The translations under genes and the position numbers were made by a program. The notes under the pieces were generated by a model. That model did not search any database and was not told the DNA's origin. It was given only the letters and a program-made list of their open reading frames with translations. A stretch of 39,634 nt of DNA from a virus: positions 1 to 39,634 of IMG/VR virus record IMGVR_UViG_3300018428_000059. One strand, given 5' to 3'. Below, in pieces: positions 25,558-34,646 of the stretch. Each line of letters begins with the position of its first letter. Within the stretch, counting starts at the first letter, position 1.

Positions 25558-28500
25558 TAGTAGCTAACACCTCCACTTGAGCTTGTAATTCCTGTAACAG
25601 TTTCAGAATCTACAAATATTGCACCTTCTGCTTTTAGTTTAGATGCTGTTAAGGATGAAATAACTTCTATGTTATCAACTGTTGCTGAACTAATAAAAAT
25701 CTCGTCTGCTTCTGATTTAATTTCAAACATACTACCAAATGCAAGTGATGTTTGCACTGGCACAATAACTATCGTTGCAAGATCAGGCGATAGTTTATTC
25801 ATAATGTAAGTACTAAGTTCTGAAAAGTAAAATGTATCTCCGAACTCCCAGTTTTCAATAGCAAAAAATTCATCAATTGCTGAAATTACATTTGCTTTTA
25901 ATTCGTTATCGTTAACTACTCTATCAGTATTTTTAACAATTTTAAAAGTAGCTTTTAGATCATCAGATGATTCATTTCCAAAAAGTACTTTATACTTAAC
26001 TGGATGATATATTACTTCATCACTTATTGATTTAATTTTGTTTATTTCAGAACCAAAGTTTGTAAACAATGCATCACTACTAGGTGCTAAAGGTTTAGTT
26101 GTTGTTACACCTGATAGGAACTGTCTAAACTGTGTATCATATTGTCGAGTAAGCATATAAATGTCAATAATATTTGAACTACTAGGATCAATTCTATTAC
26201 TTTCATCTGCACTGTGAACATATTGGAATATAATATTGTCTCTTCCGTTATATGCACGGTAGTTAACTACTAACTCAAGTCTTTCTGTTTCTGTATTGTA
26301 AATCTTAAAAATGTTTTTATCAACAATATAAAAAACTGTATCTGCAGGATAGCTTGATACACCGTTATCTGTTATCACAGTTTCTGTGTCAACTATTACA
26401 ATCCCTGCATCTACCTGATTTACATATCTAAAATCATCAAGATTGTCACCTGTTATATATTGCTCTAAGAATATCCATTTATCTGCATTTCCTGAAGCAA
26501 CAAATTTATCAAAGATTTCAGGATCATCAACTACGCCGTCGTCGTCTGAATCGAAAAATCCAACTTCAATTTTTTTACTATCGACATATCCTTCTTTATC
26601 TCTAAATTCGTTAACAATTTCCCATACAAAAGGAACTGTGAACGGAGTTAAAGAATATCCGCCTTGATTATCTGGACTTTGGTTAATTGACATTAACGAA
26701 ATCCTATCTTTAACAATTTCATTTGTTGCCGGGTCAAATACTTTATCGCCGCTATCAAAATAGAATCTTATTTCTTTATCACTTTCAAAAATATAACGCT
26801 GTCCTCTGTAAGTAATCGTATAAGTTTCGCCATCTGTTTGGAAAAGCAATAACCAGCTAGAATCTAACTGTTGATTAGTTAAGTCACCAGTTTTACCAGT
26901 ACTAAATTGTGATACTACATCTAAGTTATTTTCTAATACAACTCTCCATGTAGAAGTATTAAAGTCATATCGTAGACCAAATGTTTTATATGTAAAAATT
27001 TGATCAGTTACTTGTGTTATAATTTGAGGTTCTAATTCTGTTGTAAAAATTGGTTTAATTTCAGAAAGCAATGCACCTGAAGGTATTATATCGTTAAAAA
27101 CAATAGGTCCTAATCCATCAGCAGTTACATCTATTCCTGGGCCGCTAACACTAACAACCTTAACCCATTTATATGTAGTTGATCCCGGATGATTTGCAGG
27201 TCCTGACATTAAACTTCCGTCAGGCATAAAATGCTGTCCCGGTGGAGAAATAAATTTTAACATTGCACCAGGAGACAAATATTGTAGTGTAGAACCTGTA
27301 AACGAACTAACTCTTAACTTTGTATTATCAGTATCTGTCAAATAACCTGTAGTAATATTTTGACCTTTTGTAATTTGATTCCAAGTTCCACCTAGGTCAT
27401 TAACTAATATTTTAGGAAACTGAGCATAATAAAAATTTCTTACTTTATAATCTTGTAAAATATTTTGAATCTGATTCCTAATAACCCCTTCAATGTCTGT
27501 TCTAGTTGTAAAAGTAAATGTTTCTTTTGTATTTAGAGTTTGTGTATAAATCACTCCGTCTTTACCATAAAGATTTGTTTTACTGTATTTTCCAGTTGCA
27601 TCTAAAAGATCATAATATCTGCTGATTCCGCTTGAAGTTCTGTTTACACTTTTAACTTTTACAATTTCTTGGCTAACTGATAATGGCGCTACATTGTAAT
27701 CTTCTCCAGTAACCATTCTGTTTTGTGTATAATATGTAGCAGGTGCTCGAGTTTTAATCTCATCGTTGGTTTCGGAGATACTAGAATTATCAATTGTATA
27801 TTTCAGCTCAAGACCGATTGTTAACGATTCGCTAGTCCCTGATTTTGTTTGGTAAGGAATAGTAATTGTAATACCTATTAGTTCGTCTGGAGTTATAACA
27901 TAGCTTCTATTAGAACTAACTCTATAATAAACTTTAAATGACCCTTTGGGTAAATTACCAAATGTACCATCAGAGAAAATTAAACTAATTCTATCTTCGA
28001 CACGAGTTAATACACTGTATATGTCTCTAATATTTTTGTTCAGACTATTATAAACAATATTGTTTCCTTCTACAGCTTCAACTTTAGTCCACAAATTAGT
28101 TTCGTTTCCTGTAGAATCAAGTTGATAGAGCCAAGTGTCTGTGTTATTAACATTAATTGCATCTATAGCAACTACTTGATTAGTTGAAGGATTAGTGATA
28201 CTAAACTCGCCTTGATCTAATCTTCCTTGACGGAAGTGTGCAAAAAATCCTGTGTTGTTAGATGCTGCACCTTGTCCGTCATCTCTATACACAAACGCAA
28301 AACTGTTACCAGGTAAGGGAGGTTCTTCTACAATAGAATTACCATCAATATCAGTACTAACAATTTCAAAGATTGAGGATTGTCCATCTACATTTTTTGT
28401 AAAGGAGTATATAGGCAAATCTGTGTTAGTTGCGTTAAGTCTATACTGCTCTGCGCTTACACCATTAACTGTTCCTGTTTTTACAGGTCTTCCGTAAACA

Positions 28501-29003
28501 CCGTTGGCCGGTAATGCAGAATTTAATACTTTAATAAATTGTTCATACCAGTCTTGGTTAGAAATATCATTCCATATAATAGTCTGTCCTGATAAGTTTG
28601 TACCGTTAGAATCATAAATTTCTTCTGTTGTGCTAACAGTTTCAAACTTTAGCAATCCGTTTGCAGTTGTATTACGTTTAGGATTATAGGAAAGCAATCT
28701 TGCTAAACGTAATACACTTTCACGGCGTTCTGCTAGTTCAAGAAAATTTTCACGAGCATTTAAGTCAATACGGAAACTAATATTTTGACCTAGGAAAGCA
28801 ATAAGGTCTATTAGTGCAAGGTATTCACTGGATTCAATGTAGTCGTTAAAGTCCTCCGGATAATTTTGACGGAGGTAGTTAATCATAGTTCTACGCAAAT
28901 TATCAAAGTCGTAGCTTTGGAAATCTGCATTACGGAATGACTGGTAGATACGCTTCCAATCTTCTGATAATAGTAATCTGTTTTGTCTATCTGTTGAGGA
29001 CAT
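25557..29003 (-). CDS. 6: Baseplate wedge protein gp6-like
   Basis: A 1148-residue homologue of T4 gp6, which dimerises to join baseplate wedges into a ring. The N-terminus is the clear signature: LSEDWKRIYQSFRNADFQSY, NYLRQNYPEDFNDYIESSE, then ALIDLIAFLGQNISFRIDLN and ARENFLELAERRESVLRLAR. The C-terminus (near 1080-1120, VPVQTSLAFGSMFEIKSEAD, then ISSATVDNIEVI) also fits gp6. T4 gp6 is about 660 residues, so there is a large central insertion. Around residue 815 it holds an Asp-rich loop, DSDDDGVVDDPE, like calcium-binding loops of thrombospondin type 3 or dockerin repeats. A late promoter lies at 29027-29034 and AAGGAAA before the ATG. It follows gp25 as in T4. Confidence 0.9.
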   Translation of the reverse strand: MSSTDRQNRLLLSEDWKRIYQSFRNADFQSYDFDNLRRTMINYLRQNYPEDFNDYIESSEYLALIDLIAFLGQNISFRIDLNARENFLELAERRESVLRLARLLSYNPKRNTTANGLLKFETVSTTEEIYDSNGTNLSGQTIIWNDISNQDWYEQFIKVLNSALPANGVYGRPVKTGTVNGVSAEQYRLNATNTDLPIYSFTKNVDGQSSIFEIVSTDIDGNSIVEEPPLPGNSFAFVYRDDGQGAASNNTGFFAHFRQGRLDQGEFSITNPSTNQVVAIDAINVNNTDTWLYQLDSTGNETNLWTKVEAVEGNNIVYNSLNKNIRDIYSVLTRVEDRISLIFSDGTFGNLPKGSFKVYYRVSSNRSYVITPDELIGITITIPYQTKSGTSESLTIGLELKYTIDNSSISETNDEIKTRAPATYYTQNRMVTGEDYNVAPLSVSQEIVKVKSVNRTSSGISRYYDLLDATGKYSKTNLYGKDGVIYTQTLNTKETFTFTTRTDIEGVIRNQIQNILQDYKVRNFYYAQFPKILVNDLGGTWNQITKGQNITTGYLTDTDNTKLRVSSFTGSTLQYLSPGAMLKFISPPGQHFMPDGSLMSGPANHPGSTTYKWVKVVSVSGPGIDVTADGLGPIVFNDIIPSGALLSEIKPIFTTELEPQIITQVTDQIFTYKTFGLRYDFNTSTWRVVLENNLDVVSQFSTGKTGDLTNQQLDSSWLLLFQTDGETYTITYRGQRYIFESDKEIRFYFDSGDKVFDPATNEIVKDRISLMSINQSPDNQGGYSLTPFTVPFVWEIVNEFRDKEGYVDSKKIEVGFFDSDDDGVVDDPEIFDKFVASGNADKWIFLEQYITGDNLDDFRYVNQVDAGIVIVDTETVITDNGVSSYPADTVFYIVDKNIFKIYNTETERLELVVNYRAYNGRDNIIFQYVHSADESNRIDPSSSNIIDIYMLTRQYDTQFRQFLSGVTTTKPLAPSSDALFTNFGSEINKIKSISDEVIYHPVKYKVLFGNESSDDLKATFKIVKNTDRVVNDNELKANVISAIDEFFAIENWEFGDTFYFSELSTYIMNKLSPDLATIVIVPVQTSLAFGSMFEIKSEADEIFISSATVDNIEVISSLTASKLKAEGAIFVDSETVTGITSSSGGVSY

Positions 29004-29026
29004 ACTTGCTTTCCTTTATTATACAG

Positions 29027-29034
29027 TATTTATT
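29027..29034 (-). promoter_or_regulatory. T4-type late promoter (AATAAATA on the minus strand)
   Basis: The NATAAATA match lies 24 nt upstream of the gp6 ATG at 29003, in the 57-bp gap after gp25. The spacing allows a short leader with the AAGGAAA ribosome-binding site. It would start the gp6/giant transcript. Confidence 0.7.
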
Positions 29035-29060
29035 AAGATTAGAAAAGTGCGTATATAATT

Positions 29061-29507
29061 TTATGCCAAGATACTGTTATCTTCGTCAAACTTAAAACGC
29101 ATATTTTCTGATATATTATAGGGCAAGTATGTTAAAGAACATTCAATCATAATGCCACTTTCGTAGGTATCAACAACTACTTCGTCAACTTGTACTCTTG
29201 GATCATAGTTAATAATTGTAGTAACATTAGCAGCAATAGCCTGTTTTAATCCTTCTGTCATTGGTTCAAACAATACGTCCCAAATTATAGTTCCAAACTC
29301 TGGATTTTCTAATTTTTCCCCCATACGAATGTGAAAATGATTAATTATGTCTTGTTTAATTAGAGCAATGTCATACAAATTAAAACTTGTATTTTCGCTA
29401 TTAGCCGTAGAAATACCTCTATAAGCTCTACTAGTAACAGGTTCAGTAGGTTTCTTATTTGATTTTATTTGGATTTCTTTGTATAACTTTTTCTCTAATG
29501 TGCTCAT
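29061..29507 (-). CDS. 25: Baseplate wedge protein gp25-like
   Basis: A 148-residue member of the T4 gp25 (GPW_gp25) family, the wedge component that touches the sheath and is conserved in contractile injection systems. Diagnostic stretches are DIINHFHIRMGEKLENPEFG, then TIIWDVLFEPMTEGLKQAI and NYDPRVQVDEV. The length is close to T4 gp25 (132 residues), with a slightly longer N-terminus. It lies between gp5 and gp6. The ribosome-binding site is weak (AGGC), and a CTAAATA motif sits only 6 nt before the ATG, so expression is more likely by read-through from upstream. Confidence 0.92.
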   Translation of the reverse strand: MSTLEKKLYKEIQIKSNKKPTEPVTSRAYRGISTANSENTSFNLYDIALIKQDIINHFHIRMGEKLENPEFGTIIWDVLFEPMTEGLKQAIAANVTTIINYDPRVQVDEVVVDTYESGIMIECSLTYLPYNISENMRFKFDEDNSILA

Positions 29508-29528
29508 AACAATATTTAGCCTACATTT

Positions 29529-32021
29529 TTATGGTAGTGGCCAATCCTCCGGATCAGTGTTTCCTACTTCTGCTTCAATATCTTGTCCAGTAGGCTCAGG
29601 TGAAATGCTTGCTAACGGTACTAAGTCTCCCGTAATCATCTTACTAGCAAAGCCTCTACCTAATCCTATACGATTTCTTGTTTCAGCGCCGCCTTGGTTA
29701 GCATATCCGATTGCTCTACGGAATTCTTCGCCAAGTGCTGCATAATCATAACTGTCCCAACTTATTGATTTTGACTTAATATATCCTACAGCAAGTTTTA
29801 CTGCAACTTCTGGATCATTTGCTAAATCGGGGTTTTCGACCACTTGTGGTACACCACCTAATCCGCCATATCTTCTATAATTATCTTTAAAGGTTAACTG
29901 TATTAACCCTCTACCACGATACTTATAACCTTCATCTTGAGCGTTACCGTATCTACCTCCGTATAATGTATTACCTATTGCAGCAGGACCTGCTGCGGCA
30001 AGTTCTTGTGCAAAAGCATCAGTTTTAACACGACTAGGAAACACTGCACGTAATCTTGAAGCACTATAATTTAAGTTTTCACTTCTCGGTTTAAATCCAC
30101 ATTCTGCCATCGGTTGTGCCATAGCCATACCAAGTGCTTCTGCATTACCCGGAGTTTCGCCAGGAGCAAGTCTATTAGGATCTGCTGTTTTAAGTGCATT
30201 AGCAGGATCTAAGCCTACACCTTTAATAAGTTCACTTAAGAAATATTGTTGCAAGTCTGTAACAGGAACAGGTTTAGCAGGCTGATCTCCTATTGGTCCA
30301 ACTTCTCCTGGTACAACAGTCTGAGGGGCTGCAACTGTATTACCACTAGCATCAGTGACTGTTCCTGAATTGGCTGCGGCAGCGTTCGATTCGTTAACTG
30401 GTCCTGCATCGCTATCTGTATTAATTAACGGTGTTGTTTCCCTTAATGCAGGACTTGGACTTGAACTTGCTTGTGTTTTACTCGGAACAAAAGTTAACGG
30501 ATCTAGATGTTCATGTCCTAACCACGGTTCGTGCACCGGCACACGTACTGGCCAAAGCGCAGATGCTGCGACAGCAGCTTGCGCAGCAGTATCTGCTTCA
30601 GATGCAGAATCAGCTGCTGGCCCGTTCAAATGTATATTAGTACCAGTTGCTACAATATCGCCACCAGCGGCAATATCTGTTTCTCTACCTGAAGTAAAGT
30701 AATTATATCCGCTACTTAAAATTTCTAAATTAGTTTGTGTATGTCTATAGTCTCCAGCAGTGTTAACATCATACGGGCCTTGATTTGTTAATGAATGTTT
30801 TCCAGCAACTATCTTATCTCCTTTTGCACCAATGTATATTTTTTGATCTGCACCAACATAGTGATCTTCATTTGCGCCAACATCCATTTTATGATCGGTA
30901 CCAACTTTAACATCACTATTTTGTCCAACTGTTAATTTATAATTTCTAACAGCATTCATATTAATATCACGTCCTGCTGACATATTAATATCTCTATCTG
31001 TGCTTATGTTTAAGTCATTTTGTGATCTAATACTAATACTATCTTGTGCATAGATATCAATCTTTCCGTTAGATGTTAATTCTATCCAAGCACTTCCTTG
31101 TGCATTGGCAATGTAAATTAAATCTTCACTATTATGTAATAATATTTGGTGTCCGGTACGGGTTCTTAAACGTACTAACTCATCTGCAGGAAGTTGAGGG
31201 ATACCGCCAGTTTCTTCATTTGTAATATCTGCATATTCTTTCCTGCCTTGACCTGCATAACTTTTTCTCAGTTTTGTTTCGTCACCGTCGTCGAATACTA
31301 AACTACTCCCTCCAAGTCTACTTGCATATACCTGAGCTCGCTGTTCTGTAGGTCCTACGGCAGCCCTCGGTGCTCCTGGTCGCTTATCTTTTGGTCCAGG
31401 AGTGCTAATACCAAAAACACTCGACGGTACTTCTCTTCTAGATGACGAAGTTCCAGGTCCTCGCACATTATCATATAGTGTGCCTTGCCTACCTAAAATA
31501 GTATAAAAGTCTGTGTTAACAGGCTTAATATATTTTGTAGGGTCATTGCCTGCGCCTGTTTGTTGACGTTTGTTAAATTCTCCTACAGGTAATTTTTTCG
31601 TATTGTCTTGATTGTTATATTCAGTTCCTGCCCACGGATCAGGAGTCATCCAATTCATATAAGCAGGCGGAACACACCCAATCCAATATCCTTTACTAAT
31701 ATTTCCTTCAGCAAACATTACTAAAACTGTAGTGCCAACATCTGGTGGTATAAACCACATTCCGTAACTTTTTTGTGTAGACTGAAAATTATCATTATCT
31801 AGTACTGCATTTAATGGAGTTGTACCATAGAAGGGAGACAAGTATTTTACTGTGACAATTTGTCCGGATCTTTCAGCTTGGTTACCTGATGTTGTATGCT
31901 TTAATAATTCTACTTGTAAAGTACCCATGTACTTAGGATCAAGTTGAGAAACCACAATCGCTTCATACGGACCTGGATTTCTAACGCTTTTTGGATTTGC
32001 TGGACGATTCTCTGTACTCAT
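29529..32021 (-). CDS. 5: Baseplate hub/cell-puncturing protein gp5-like with C-terminal GH19 lysozyme domain
   Basis: An 830-residue central spike. Residues about 15-130 are an OB-fold domain as in gp5/VgrG proteins (YEAIVVSQLDPKYMGTLQVE, MWFIPPDVGTTVLVMFAEG, GYWIGCVPP). Residues about 270-480 are the repetitive beta-helix needle (IDIYAQDSISIRSQNDLNIS and many further short GxDxxx units). A Ser/Ala/Pro-rich linker follows. Residues about 600-810 match glycoside hydrolase family 19 chitinase/lysozymes: AECGFKPRSENLNYSASRL with probable catalytic Glu640, NTLYGGRYGN, and YRGRGLIQLTFKDNYRRYGG near 697. T4 gp5 instead carries a GH24 lysozyme between OB fold and needle. The start overlaps the upstream stop (ATGA). 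It should locally degrade peptidoglycan as the tail tube penetrates; activity is inferred. Confidence 0.9.
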   Translation of the reverse strand: MSTENRPANPKSVRNPGPYEAIVVSQLDPKYMGTLQVELLKHTTSGNQAERSGQIVTVKYLSPFYGTTPLNAVLDNDNFQSTQKSYGMWFIPPDVGTTVLVMFAEGNISKGYWIGCVPPAYMNWMTPDPWAGTEYNNQDNTKKLPVGEFNKRQQTGAGNDPTKYIKPVNTDFYTILGRQGTLYDNVRGPGTSSSRREVPSSVFGISTPGPKDKRPGAPRAAVGPTEQRAQVYASRLGGSSLVFDDGDETKLRKSYAGQGRKEYADITNEETGGIPQLPADELVRLRTRTGHQILLHNSEDLIYIANAQGSAWIELTSNGKIDIYAQDSISIRSQNDLNISTDRDINMSAGRDINMNAVRNYKLTVGQNSDVKVGTDHKMDVGANEDHYVGADQKIYIGAKGDKIVAGKHSLTNQGPYDVNTAGDYRHTQTNLEILSSGYNYFTSGRETDIAAGGDIVATGTNIHLNGPAADSASEADTAAQAAVAASALWPVRVPVHEPWLGHEHLDPLTFVPSKTQASSSPSPALRETTPLINTDSDAGPVNESNAAAANSGTVTDASGNTVAAPQTVVPGEVGPIGDQPAKPVPVTDLQQYFLSELIKGVGLDPANALKTADPNRLAPGETPGNAEALGMAMAQPMAECGFKPRSENLNYSASRLRAVFPSRVKTDAFAQELAAAGPAAIGNTLYGGRYGNAQDEGYKYRGRGLIQLTFKDNYRRYGGLGGVPQVVENPDLANDPEVAVKLAVGYIKSKSISWDSYDYAALGEEFRRAIGYANQGGAETRNRIGLGRGFASKMITGDLVPLASISPEPTGQDIEAEVGNTDPEDWPLP

Positions 32022-34339
32022 GTTGCTATTACACCCGATCTACCGTCGCCTAACGAAGTATCTTGTTTAGGTGCAGATTGTAATGCGCTGCCATCACCTG
32101 CTGTTCCAGGTTGGCCTACTTCTGCTTCTTGATTTGGTCTTCTAACGACAGACAATATTTGAGAAAATTTATTTCCTTCAATTCTATTTTTTACAAGGTT
32201 AACCCTGTATAAACCACTAAATGCTTTCACAGGAACAGTATCTCCTGGAAATATCATTGTTCCTTTTGATTGACTATAATCTATAGGTGTTCTAAAATTC
32301 AATACAATATCAACTTCTCCTCGTTGGTGATCTATAGTTCCGTCTTCTGTTGTTCCGCTACCTGCACTTGGGCTACTGTAGTTTCCTACACCACTGTCTG
32401 CAATATAATACGGATCACCTAAAATTGTTAATTCCATACTTAATAAATCTACATCACTGTTAACGATTGCTTCATTAAACTGTCTTGCAACTTGTATTGC
32501 CGTATTTGAATAGTCGGCGCCGCCTTCTTGTGCAGAACCGTTTGCTTCGTTTGATTCTCTTGCAGCATTAGTTCCTGACGGTACGGAGGTTGCATCAGCA
32601 CCTTCGTTTGCAACATAACCACTGTTTTGTCCAGACTCGTTTGTTCCTGAATTTTGTTGTTGTACTACACTGGCATTTGCCAATCCTCCATCTGGAGCAA
32701 TTGAGCTATAAAAAGCATTATTAATTGTTATTTCAAAATCTATAATATCTTCGTTTTGACCTGTATAGATATAATTGTATTCTTTAGCTGCTACAAGTTT
32801 TCTTTCTTCTACACCAACACTAGGTCTTGTTGGGCTTTGAAATACCGAACTATGTACAGAATAAGGAACAATCATGTAAACATATACCTTAGGATTTTCA
32901 CCTGTTTTTCGCAGCATCTCTGCATCAGGAACAATATAACATTGTGTTTGTACTCTAAACCAAGGAATATTACCATTATTATCCTCTTCTCTTTGAGTTG
33001 CTGCTTGCTGACCGTATGTACTTAGAATTACTAGTTCTTCAATAATTTTTTCAATGTTTGTTCCTTGAGGAAATTGAAATGTTCTAAATTCATTTGATAT
33101 TTGTATTCTACCGTTATCAAAGAATATTGTTCCGTCATCATTTTCTTTCTGCGTAAACGCAGGAACACCAAACGGAACACTTCCACCTTCCGCCATAGAC
33201 CTAGCAACATTTGCTTTTCCTATCGAATTTATTGTGGCGTCATCTGCAACTAATGCTCGCACTGCGGCAGAGATATTATTATCTGATGCTTGTAAATTTA
33301 TATACGGAGCAGCTACTTCATTAACTCTTTCTATTTCTTCAGGATCTGCTTCGCTTGACGGAATTCCTGTAATCCGTGTATAAATTTCTTCAGGTGTTGC
33401 TGTTGCTCCACTTTCTTGTCCGCCGGAAGCAACATTCGCAAGTCCTAAACCAGATACTAATTCAGTCGGAAAAATAATTATATATTCGTCTTTAGTAAAT
33501 GATTCATTTTTTTCGGCTCTTTCTCTATTACGTTTGTTTATGATGCCTGTTAAACTATCTGGTCCTTTTTGCAAAAGTTCTACAAGATTGTTTCCAGTAA
33601 TTTTAGTTTCTACGTTAACAGTTTGCACTGTATTACTTTGTGCTTGTTCATTCCATGCATATGCTTTTACAGTGTATCTAGATCCTCCGGCAGTTACATC
33701 AAATTCAACATTACTAATTTTAATAGGAAGGTGTCTTACTGTTTTACTATTAGGAACCGGATTTCCTTTATCGTCATAGCCTATAAATTCTATAGAAAGC
33801 ATATATGGTGCCCTATTGTAGTTCGCATGGCCTGCATTTCTTGCTGCAACTTGCAAGGTTTGCAAAAATAATCCCATACTGTAAGGCTCGTGTACTTCAA
33901 AACTAATAACATTTGCATTACTTGTTCGTGTTTTATTAGTTGGAACTATAACTGAATCAATTTCAATATTATCGATAAAATATTCAATTTGTGCATCAGC
34001 TGTTTCATATGCTGTTCTTGCTTTATTGCCTGCACCACCACCTGATCTTAAAACAGTTACAGATGGTGGTGATCTTCTATACGACTGATCTGGAAAATTA
34101 ATTTCACTAGGTGTTAAACAGGATAGCGTAACAATAGAATTAAATGTTGCATACCCTCTTAATTCATTAGGTTGTTTGTTTACAGAATATAATAGCTTAG
34201 GGGGAGTTTGTCTAGCATTGGAAGTATTTTGTGCCGCAGCATTATCTCCCGCGCCGCTACCAACAGAAGCATTTCCAGATTGAACTGTTACATTTGACGA
34301 AGAACTTGAACCTGCTGCGGTATCTGCTGGATCTGGCAT
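32018..34339 (-). CDS. Large baseplate protein, candidate hub (gp27 counterpart)
   Basis: A 773-residue protein between gp53 and gp5. It has a Ser/Ala/Asn-rich start (residues 1-45), then beta-rich segments: VISFEVHEPYSMGLFLQTLQ, YMLSIEFIGYDDKGNPV and KISNVEFDVTAGGSRYTVKA in the first 250 residues. The C-terminal part (MELTILGDPYYIADSG near 640, then GEVDIVLNFRTPIDY, PGDTVPVKAFSGLYRVNLV and GNKFSQILSVVRR) reads like the receptor/hub domain of tail hub proteins, which often end in a 'Y.V..V....F..GKF.Q.L...R' strand pair. No separate gp27 is seen next to gp5, so this protein may fill that role; this rests on position and pattern, not alignment. AGGA lies about 9 nt before the ATG. Confidence 0.7.
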   Translation of the reverse strand: MPDPADTAAGSSSSSNVTVQSGNASVGSGAGDNAAAQNTSNARQTPPKLLYSVNKQPNELRGYATFNSIVTLSCLTPSEINFPDQSYRRSPPSVTVLRSGGGAGNKARTAYETADAQIEYFIDNIEIDSVIVPTNKTRTSNANVISFEVHEPYSMGLFLQTLQVAARNAGHANYNRAPYMLSIEFIGYDDKGNPVPNSKTVRHLPIKISNVEFDVTAGGSRYTVKAYAWNEQAQSNTVQTVNVETKITGNNLVELLQKGPDSLTGIINKRNRERAEKNESFTKDEYIIIFPTELVSGLGLANVASGGQESGATATPEEIYTRITGIPSSEADPEEIERVNEVAAPYINLQASDNNISAAVRALVADDATINSIGKANVARSMAEGGSVPFGVPAFTQKENDDGTIFFDNGRIQISNEFRTFQFPQGTNIEKIIEELVILSTYGQQAATQREEDNNGNIPWFRVQTQCYIVPDAEMLRKTGENPKVYVYMIVPYSVHSSVFQSPTRPSVGVEERKLVAAKEYNYIYTGQNEDIIDFEITINNAFYSSIAPDGGLANASVVQQQNSGTNESGQNSGYVANEGADATSVPSGTNAARESNEANGSAQEGGADYSNTAIQVARQFNEAIVNSDVDLLSMELTILGDPYYIADSGVGNYSSPSAGSGTTEDGTIDHQRGEVDIVLNFRTPIDYSQSKGTMIFPGDTVPVKAFSGLYRVNLVKNRIEGNKFSQILSVVRRPNQEAEVGQPGTAGDGSALQSAPKQDTSLGDGRSGVIAT

Positions 34340-34343
34340 CTAC

Positions 34344-34646
34344 TTAATATCCTAAAAATTTTTGCAAATCATCTGCCTTTGGCAAATAAATTTCTATTCC
34401 TGTTTCTAAATCAAAAACAGGATCTTTAATTACATCCATATTTCTTTGTGCAAAGACCCACCATAACTTGGGAGTTCCGTACACAGAATAAGCTAAAAGA
34501 TCTGGTCTATGATTAAACTGTGGCTGTACTTTATATAACACATCGTCATCACTTGCAGGCACAGACCTGATTGCTAATGTGTCCAAGTATTGCTTATTAA
34601 CTACCCTAGTGTTACCATAAGGACTTGTTGACGTATATTTTGCCAT
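34344..34646 (-). CDS. 53: Baseplate wedge protein gp53-like
   Basis: A 100-residue protein with the T4 gp53 signature: NHRPDLLAYSVYGTPKLWWV followed by FAQRNMDVIKDPVFDLETG and IYLPKADDLQKFLG. The pattern of a LysM-like fold (DLLAY..YG...LWWV.A..N...DP......G..I..P) is typical of gp53 and related wedge proteins. T4 gp53 is 196 residues, so this is a short form keeping the core. Its ATG overlaps the stop of the tube-cap gene (TAATG at 34644-34648), with GGAGGA upstream inside that gene. gp53 completes the baseplate wedge and helps ring formation. Confidence 0.85.
   Translation of the reverse strand: MAKYTSTSPYGNTRVVNKQYLDTLAIRSVPASDDDVLYKVQPQFNHRPDLLAYSVYGTPKLWWVFAQRNMDVIKDPVFDLETGIEIYLPKADDLQKFLGY

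Noticed and set aside
29045-29059. AAGTGCGTATAT shared with the gp55 promoter spacer (35526-35537), followed by TATAAT: a possible antisense sigma-70 promoter on the + strand.
   Set aside because: The -35 region 17 bp upstream is TATTAA, a poor match, and the product would only be antisense to gp25. The shared 12-mer is noted but not enough alone.
29513-29519. CTAAATA on the minus strand as a late promoter for gp25.
   Set aside because: It is only 6 nt before the ATG; a transcript starting from it would have no leader or ribosome-binding site.
30355-30702. 115-residue plus-strand frame opposite the gp5 linker.
   Set aside because: Arises from the Ser/Ala-rich codons of the gp5 linker read antisense; no independent coding signals.
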